Assembly: GCA_910587455.1 (NCBI GenBank)
Contig: CAJULK010000014.1
Location: 1-37,980, forward strand
Length of the DNA: 37,980 nucleotides
Direction: 5' to 3'
From: an uncultured Christensenellaceae bacterium
GTDB lineage: Bacteria; Bacillota; Clostridia; Christensenellales; Pumilibacteraceae
Part shown: positions 33,225 through 37,980 of the stretch, piece after piece
Position numbering within the stretch: the stretch's first letter is position 1
Layout of the letters: each line of letters starts with the position of its first letter
The notes under the pieces: generated by a model
The model's input: the letters and a program-made list of their open reading frames with translations, nothing else
The model's database searches: none
What the model was told of the DNA's origin: nothing
Made by a program: the position numbers and the translations under genes

Positions 33225-34363
33225 AATGTTTCGAAGCCGCGCGGATCTACTTCGCAGGTAAAGGCATATTGTCGGGCAGCGTATCTTTCGGCGAACGCAT
33301 AGAGTGTACCGACATCGCGGACGGCGAGAGGATAGAACTTCCTTCCGACTGTGTGGTATTGCCCGCGTTTATAGACGAGCACGTGCACGGCTGCGGCGGC
33401 GCCGACGCTATGGACGGCACCGTCGAAGCGCTCGAGATCATTTCGGAAACGCTTGCAAAAGAGGGGACTGCGCGCTTTTCGGCGACTACCATGACGGCGA
33501 GCGAACAAGCCACGCTCGCGGCGGTGCGTGCCGTAAAAGAATACCGCAAGATCCGCGGCGCGGCGGATTCGGCGGTTATAGGAGCGCATCTCGAAGGTCC
33601 GTTCATTTCGGACAAACATATAGGCGCGCAGCCGAAAGAGTTTGTAAAATCACCCGATAAAAAATTTTTCGACGCGCTGCGCAAAGAATCGGGCGACAAT
33701 ATACGAATGATAACGCTCGCGCCCGAAATTGCGGACGCCGACGCGCTTATTAAGCATATATCGGAATGCGGAGTCACCGTTTCGGCGGGACACACCGACG
33801 CGACTTATGCGGACATCGAGCGTGCCCGAAAGTGCGGTTTGAGCTGCGTGACGCATACTTACAATGCGCAAAGAGGAATCCACCACCGCGAGATAGGCAC
33901 CGCGGGCGCGGCGCTCTGCGATGACGGGCTTTATGCGGAGATCATAGCCGACGGCATACATGTATCGGGGGCTGCGATAGGTCTTTTGTTAAAGAATAAG
34001 CCGCACGACAAGCCCGTGCTCATAACCGACGCCATGCGCGCAAAAGGCTGTGCGGACGGTGTGAGCGAGCTTGGAGGTCAGACGGTGTACGTCAAAAACG
34101 GCGAGGCACGGCTTGCCGACGGTACGCTCGCAGGCAGCGTTTTGAAAATGAACGACGCCGTGCGGTTCGTTGTGCGCTCGCTCGGGTCGGGATTGTGCGA
34201 CGCCGTCGATCTTGCTACGGCAAACCCCGCGAAAAACCTCGGTATTTACGGTGAGTACGGGAGCATAGAAGTCGGGAAGTATGCCGATTTCGTCGTGCTC
34301 GATTCGATGTTAGACGTAGTGATGACCGTCCGCGGCGGCAAAATCGTATTTTCGCGCGGATAA
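33221..34363 (+). CDS. nagA: N-acetylglucosamine-6-phosphate deacetylase
   Basis: This 380-residue amidohydrolase removes acetate from N-acetylglucosamine 6-phosphate, giving the NagB substrate. Metal and active-site motifs are in order: HVHG (54-57), metal ligand Glu125 in HLEGPFIS, GHTDAT (190-195), THTYNA (211-216, usually THLFNA), ADGIHV (243-248) and catalytic Asp270 in ITDAM. Its ATGA overlap with nagB implies coupled translation. The pair feeds amino sugars, or cell-wall sugars being recycled, into glycolysis. Confidence 0.96.
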   Translation: MKCFEAARIYFAGKGILSGSVSFGERIECTDIADGERIELPSDCVVLPAFIDEHVHGCGGADAMDGTVEALEIISETLAKEGTARFSATTMTASEQATLAAVRAVKEYRKIRGAADSAVIGAHLEGPFISDKHIGAQPKEFVKSPDKKFFDALRKESGDNIRMITLAPEIADADALIKHISECGVTVSAGHTDATYADIERARKCGLSCVTHTYNAQRGIHHREIGTAGAALCDDGLYAEIIADGIHVSGAAIGLLLKNKPHDKPVLITDAMRAKGCADGVSELGGQTVYVKNGEARLADGTLAGSVLKMNDAVRFVVRSLGSGLCDAVDLATANPAKNLGIYGEYGSIEVGKYADFVVLDSMLDVVMTVRGGKIVFSRG

Positions 34364-34398
34364 CGCTGTTTTTCGCTTTGCGCGTAATGACAAATATG

Positions 34399-34427
34399 TT
34401 GACAAAGCGTGTTGCCGATGATAAAAT
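34399..34427 (+). promoter_or_regulatory. Sigma-A promoter of the adenylation/phosphopantetheinyl-transferase operon
   Basis: A perfect TTGACA (34399-34404), a 17-nt spacer and TAAAAT (34422-34427). The leader of about 24 nt contains TTAGGG before the ATG at 34458. Confidence 0.85.
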
Positions 34428-34457
34428 TGTAATTGAATATTTTTTAGGGATTACAAA

Positions 34458-36395
34458 ATGTCAAGATCTGAATTCGGCGGATACGCGACAATAAAGCGTT
34501 ACGTGCGCGAAAAACTCAAAAAATTGCTTGCATCCGACAGGACGTTTTCTTCACTGTACGCGCTGATGTTTTCGGAGCGCGACAACGTTATGGCGGAGCG
34601 CACCGACGGAAACAAGATAATCAGAACGACTTACGGCGAATGTTACGATCGAATCGAAAAGATCTCGCCCGTACTCGGCGCAGCGCTCGAAAACGTAGCG
34701 CTCGGCTCGATGGTCGGATTGTATATGGACAATTCGATCGAATGGATACAGGCGATGTGGGCGATACTCCAATGCGGATACCGTCCGCTGCTTTTGAACA
34801 TGCGGTTGGATGACGAGCGGCTTTACGGCGTGCTTCGCGATTACGACGTAAAAGCGGTGGTTTCGGACGGCAGAATTTTCGACGGGCGGCTCTCGTTAGT
34901 ATTCTCGGACATAGCTGCGGCAGCCGACGGCGGCGAAAACGGCGGCGCTGATATTACGGGACGGTTCGCCGACGAGCTTATAGTAATGAGTTCTGGCACT
35001 TCGCCGACTGTCAAGCTGTGCGGTTACCGCGGCGAAAACTTCGCTTATCAGATAAGCGACAGCGTGGATATAATAACGCGATGCAAGCAGGTCAAAAAGC
35101 ATTTCGAGGGCAAACTCAAATTGCTCGTGTTTTTGCCGTTATACCATATTTTCGGACTCGCCGCGGTGTATATGTGGTTCGGGTTTTTCTCGCGCACGTT
35201 CGTTTTTCTTAAAGACCTCAGACCGGATACGATTCTTTATACGGTCAAAAAGCATAAAGTTACGCACATTTTCGCAGTGCCGCTGTTTTGGAACAAGGTC
35301 TATGACGGGCTGTACAAGAAGCTCGCCGAACTCGGCGAAAAGACGGAAGCGCGGTTCGCAAAAGGATTGCGTATCGCCGAAAAGACGGGCAGTAAGCTGT
35401 TTTCGAAACTCGCGTTCGGCGAGGTGCGCGAAAATCTTTTCGGCGGCAGTATTAGGTTTATGATATCGGGCGGCGGCGCGATCTCGCCGAAAGTGCTCGG
35501 ACTGTTCAACGCCGTCGGGTACAGGCTCGCAAACGGTTACGGCATGAGCGAAGTAGGCATTACGTCGGTCGAACTGTCGGGATCGAATAAAGTGCTCGGT
35601 TCGGGCTCTGTCGGCAAGCCGTTTGCGCATGTCGAATATTCGGTAAATGCCGACGGCGAGCTGCTCGTTCGCGGCAGATCTTCCGCGAGCCGTATTTGGC
35701 AGGACGGCAAAGAAATAACGCTCGGCGACGAGTTTTACAATACGCGCGATCTCGTGCGCGTCGAAAAGGGTAGGTATTACATACTCGGACGTATGGACGA
35801 TATGATAGTGGACGAGAGCGGCGAGAACATAAATCCCGATTGGGTGGAAAGCCGCATGTCTATCGACGGGGCTTTCGAGCACTGTCTTGTCGGTCGGGTG
35901 AGCGACGGCAAGGTCAATCCCGTGCTTATACTTCGCGTCAGCAAATACATATCGGCGGAAAAACTGAAAACCGTGCGTAAAAATGCGGAAGCGGAACTTT
36001 CGCGTTTGTCGCTTGCTGGATTTGTGCGGTCGATCGTGTTTACGGGCGAACCGATAATGCGCGACGACGAGATAAAACTCAATCGCAGGCGTATCGCGGC
36101 GGCGCTCGCCGACGGCACGCTTTCGCTCATCGACGCATCAAGCGCGACGCCCGAGCGTATAAACGATTTGCTGTGCGACAGAGTTCGCGCCGCGTTTGCC
36201 GAGGCTACGGGCAAGCCCGCGGACGAAATAGGCGACGACGATCATTTCTTTTTCGATATAGGCGGGAGCAGTCTCGATTATTTTTCGTTTGTGTCCGCGG
36301 TGCGTGAAGAGTTCGATGTGTCCCTTCCTGTCTCCGATAACGGCGGGCTTGCGACGGTGCGCGAGTGCTGCGAATATATTCGGTCGAATATCTGA
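34458..36395 (+). CDS. ANL-superfamily acyl-activating enzyme fused to an acyl carrier domain
   Basis: This is a 645-residue enzyme. The AMP-forming domain (about 20-555) has SSGTSPTVK as a diverged P-loop, LYHIFGLAAVY, SGGGAISPKVLGLF, NGYGMSEVG, DLVRVEKGRYYILGRMDDMI and DESGENINPDWVE, the order seen in fatty-acid CoA/ACP ligases. Residues about 570-645 form an acyl carrier domain with DIGGSSLDYFS, where Ser605 is the phosphopantetheine attachment site. It would load a carboxylic acid, probably fatty acyl, onto its own carrier. No reductase or condensation domain follows. The partner gene downstream supplies a phosphopantetheinyl transferase, which fits maturation of this carrier. Substrate and acceptor are unknown. 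Confidence 0.88.
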   Translation: MSRSEFGGYATIKRYVREKLKKLLASDRTFSSLYALMFSERDNVMAERTDGNKIIRTTYGECYDRIEKISPVLGAALENVALGSMVGLYMDNSIEWIQAMWAILQCGYRPLLLNMRLDDERLYGVLRDYDVKAVVSDGRIFDGRLSLVFSDIAAAADGGENGGADITGRFADELIVMSSGTSPTVKLCGYRGENFAYQISDSVDIITRCKQVKKHFEGKLKLLVFLPLYHIFGLAAVYMWFGFFSRTFVFLKDLRPDTILYTVKKHKVTHIFAVPLFWNKVYDGLYKKLAELGEKTEARFAKGLRIAEKTGSKLFSKLAFGEVRENLFGGSIRFMISGGGAISPKVLGLFNAVGYRLANGYGMSEVGITSVELSGSNKVLGSGSVGKPFAHVEYSVNADGELLVRGRSSASRIWQDGKEITLGDEFYNTRDLVRVEKGRYYILGRMDDMIVDESGENINPDWVESRMSIDGAFEHCLVGRVSDGKVNPVLILRVSKYISAEKLKTVRKNAEAELSRLSLAGFVRSIVFTGEPIMRDDEIKLNRRRIAAALADGTLSLIDASSATPERINDLLCDRVRAAFAEATGKPADEIGDDDHFFFDIGGSSLDYFSFVSAVREEFDVSLPVSDNGGLATVRECCEYIRSNI

Positions 36396-36440
36396 TTTCG
36401 AGAGGGGCGGAGCGTCGTTTGACAGAGGCGCGGGTGTATT

Positions 36441-37451
36441 ATGAAGTGGCGAATCAAAGAAGCCGAATTCGGCGACGCGGTGCGGGTTAAGCTCGGCGGA
36501 CTGTATCATTACGGGATCTATGCGAGTGACGAAGAAGTCATACAGTTCGGGCTTCCGCCGAGTCCCGATAGGAGAGCGCAAGACGTCGAGGTGACGGCGT
36601 CCGACGTTTCGGATTTTCTGTCAGGCGGGTTCATGGAAGTAGGCAGACCCGAGGGCAAGGAACGAAGGATGAAGCGGCCCGGCAAGGAAGTCGTTGCCGC
36701 TGCGCGTGCGCGAATGGGCGAGAAAGGATACGATCTGATCCGTAATAACTGCGAGCATTTCGTTAACTCGTGCCTGTTCGGTAAAAGTTTTTCTACGCAG
36801 ACGGACGGAATGAGAGCGCATATCCGCGCGATCCCGACAGTTGACGTTTATGTTGCGAAATTCCCGTTCCCGACCGAGAACGACGAGATATACCCGCCCG
36901 AGCGCGCCGCAGAGATCGAAGCGTGCAAGAACGACGGTGCGCGCGAAGAAAAGTTTTATGTGTGGAAACTGCTCGAGCACGGGATTAAGCGCTCTTTCGG
37001 CATAAACATTCGGAATGTCGATATAAAATGCAGGCGCGGAAAATGGTATTGCGCAGACTGCGAGTTTTCGCTGTCGCACAGCGGCGATGCGGTAGCTGTA
37101 GCCGTTTCGGACAAACCGATCGGTGTGGATATAGAAAAGTTCGAGCCGACGCGGTTTTCGGCGGGATTGCGTAAAAAGATTTTTACGGCACGGGAAGCAA
37201 AGGCGGCGGCGGAATTGACGGAAGCTGCGGCGGGCGAGTATGCGAATCGGCTGTGGACGGTCAAGGAGGCGGCGTATAAGAGTGGGGCGGTAAAGAGTTT
37301 TGCGCCGAGTAAAATTGAAACGGAAAACATGACGAATGTATCCAAGCGCGTAAAGACGGACAAAGGCGAGTATATTTTGACGGTTGTGTCGCAGGACGCA
37401 GAGCGAGCCGTTTTCGGAACATACGGCGAAAGCTTGATCATAACGGAATGA
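36441..37451 (+). CDS. LRAT-fold domain fused to a 4'-phosphopantetheinyl transferase
   Basis: This 336-residue protein has an unusual pairing. Residues about 8-125 match the LRAT/NlpC-P60-like acyltransferase group: LYHYGIYASDEEVIQFG with His23, a basic region, then YDLIRNNCEHFVNSCLFG with nucleophile Cys104 and SFSTQ. The second histidine of the family (in VIH) is a Gln here (Gln35). Residues about 170-330 are an Sfp-type phosphopantetheinyl transferase: SHSGDAVAVAVS, GVDIEKFEP with metal ligands Asp230 and Glu232, and WTVKEAAYK (272-280). The transferase should convert the neighbouring carrier domain to holo form; the LRAT part could then move an acyl group from it, or from a phospholipid, to an acceptor. 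That coupling is inference. AGAGG lies 12 nt before the ATG. Confidence 0.85.
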   Translation: MKWRIKEAEFGDAVRVKLGGLYHYGIYASDEEVIQFGLPPSPDRRAQDVEVTASDVSDFLSGGFMEVGRPEGKERRMKRPGKEVVAAARARMGEKGYDLIRNNCEHFVNSCLFGKSFSTQTDGMRAHIRAIPTVDVYVAKFPFPTENDEIYPPERAAEIEACKNDGAREEKFYVWKLLEHGIKRSFGINIRNVDIKCRRGKWYCADCEFSLSHSGDAVAVAVSDKPIGVDIEKFEPTRFSAGLRKKIFTAREAKAAAELTEAAAGEYANRLWTVKEAAYKSGAVKSFAPSKIETENMTNVSKRVKTDKGEYILTVVSQDAERAVFGTYGESLIITE

Positions 37452-37510
37452 TGCCGATAAGCCGATTGCGCAAAAAAATACGGAATTTGCAAAAGCAATG
37501 TGCAATCCGC

Positions 37511-37539
37511 TTGACAAACGGGACAAAGCATGGTAAACT
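37511..37539 (+). promoter_or_regulatory. Promoter of tRNA-Glu
   Basis: TTGACA (37511-37516), a 17-nt spacer and TAAACT (37534-37539), ending 11 nt before the mature 5' end of the tRNA. Confidence 0.85.
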
Positions 37540-37550
37540 GATTTAGTTAT

Positions 37551-37625
37551 GGCCCCATGGTCAAGAGGTTAAGACATCACCCTTTCACGGTGAAGTCGTG
37601 GGTTCGATTCCCGCTGGGGTCACCA
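37551..37625 (+). tRNA. tRNA-Glu (anticodon UUC)
   Basis: A 75-nt cloverleaf including an encoded CCA. The acceptor stem is GGCCCCA (37551-37557) with TGGGGTC (37615-37621), discriminator A at 37622. The anticodon stem TCACC/GGTGA (77-81 and 89-93 of 375xx) encloses loop CTTTCAC with anticodon TTC at 37584-37586. The T loop GGTTCGATTCC is standard. A gene on the opposite strand ends inside it, as expected if this tRNA is an integration target. Confidence 0.97.
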
Positions 37626-37980
37626 GACGAGGGGTATAAGAACACCCCGAAAGAGAAGTCGCATTAGCGGCTTCTTTTTCTTTTGCGCTCTGTTCGTCCT
37701 CGCTCTCGTTTTCGCCGTTCCCGTCGGGGTAATCGGGGAATATCAAGTTCAATAAAAGTTCCTCTTTCTGCCCGCCTTTCAAGTGGAATAACACTTTCAT
37801 TTTATCGTCGTAAAGCACAACGCGATAAATAAAGATATTGATTAGCTCCTTGCGGTGCTTGGTCTTGGTATAATCGAGCGTGCGGAAATGTAACAGCCAT
37901 TTGCGAATGTCCGAATAGCTGTATTTCATTTGCATTGCCTTTTCCATTGCAACGGTGTCCGCAAGCTCTTTGTTTTCGTT
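37585..37980 (-). CDS. Serine recombinase, C-terminal part, truncated by the window edge
   Basis: The minus-strand frame is open to the right edge of the window, so the 5' part lies beyond 37980. The visible 132 residues include SYSDIRKWLLHFRTLDY and KELINIFIYRVVLYDDK followed by MKVLFHLKGG, the typical end of large serine recombinases from integrative elements. A charged tail (NGENESEDEQSAKEKE) follows. The last residues (TPAGIEPTTSP) are the reverse complement of the tRNA-Glu gene, and the stop codon lies in its anticodon region. The gene therefore meets the tRNA at what is probably an attachment site, with the element extending to the right. The true protein end before insertion may have differed. 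Confidence 0.85.
   Translation of the reverse strand, partial: NENKELADTVAMEKAMQMKYSYSDIRKWLLHFRTLDYTKTKHRKELINIFIYRVVLYDDKMKVLFHLKGGQKEELLLNLIFPDYPDGNGENESEDEQSAKEKEAANATSLSGCSYTPRLVTPAGIEPTTSP
37654..37684 (+). terminator. Intrinsic terminator of tRNA-Glu
   Basis: AGAAGTCGC (37654-37662) pairs with GCGGCTTCT (37667-37675, one T-G wobble) around ATTA and is followed by a T-rich tract. It lies inside the recombinase reading frame of the opposite strand. Confidence 0.8.

Noticed and set aside
37585..37650. TPAGIEPTTSP as a genuine protein C-terminus
   Set aside because: It is the antisense translation of the tRNA T-arm and acceptor; it marks the junction and not a functional domain.
1..37980. 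CRISPR arrays, rRNA genes, insertion-sequence ends
   Set aside because: I saw no regularly spaced repeats, no rRNA sequence and no transposase frame; the only mobile-element gene is the partial recombinase at the right edge.

Overview
The window looks like chromosomal DNA of a Gram-positive, anaerobic, gut-type member of the Bacillota (Clostridia-like). This is an inference from five things: secreted proteins carry lipobox signal peptides, there is a PerR-type regulator next to rubrerythrin, promoters have consensus sigma-A boxes with 17-nt spacers, start sites have purine-rich Shine-Dalgarno sequences, and the gene content is polysaccharide and amino-sugar use. Base composition is about balanced and CpG-rich. 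No species can be named from this.

Layout. (1) 1-4263: a large secreted SGNH-hydrolase lipoprotein with six Ig-like repeats, behind a sigma-A promoter and a 16-bp LacI-type palindrome. (2) 4436-5098 (-): a flavodoxin-like protein. (3) 5262-10838: one operon with a 480-nt structured leader, then a ClpP peptidase, a large protein resembling a degenerate AAA+ ATPase, a VirD4/TraG-like ATPase without membrane segments, and a winged-helix/acidic protein. No relaxase or other type IV secretion gene is present; this is the strongest candidate for an undescribed system. (4) 10847-12439: a peroxide-stress operon, perR-like gene, rubrerythrin and a DUF2871-type membrane protein, behind a near-perfect Fur/PerR-type operator. 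(5) 12460-16189 (-): an ECF sigma factor, its anti-sigma, a von Willebrand factor A lipoprotein and an SDR reductase. The sigma and SDR genes appear to make leaderless mRNAs. (6) 16281-30929: a divergent beta-glucan locus. The minus arm has an ABC solute-binding lipoprotein and a GH94-like phosphorylase. The plus arm has a GH16 lipoprotein, two ABC permeases, a GLUG lipoprotein, a ROK repressor and a large surface lipoprotein whose frame is interrupted just before a second GH16 domain. No transporter ATPase is present. (7) 31058-34363: phosphohexomutase, nagB and nagA. (8) 34458-37451: an acyl-ACP-synthetase-like enzyme with its own carrier domain, followed by an LRAT-fold/phosphopantetheinyl-transferase fusion, a two-gene acyl-transfer candidate. 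(9) 37511-37980: tRNA-Glu(UUC) with the tail of a serine recombinase running antisense into it, probably the edge of an integrated element beyond the right end.

How it fits together. Regions 6 and 7 form a plausible route: surface GH16 enzymes cut beta-glucan, the ABC system imports oligosaccharides, the phosphorylase releases sugar 1-phosphate, and the phosphomutase passes it to glycolysis. NagA/NagB feed amino sugars into the same pool. Regions 3 and 8 are two compact operons whose protein combinations I do not recognise as described systems.
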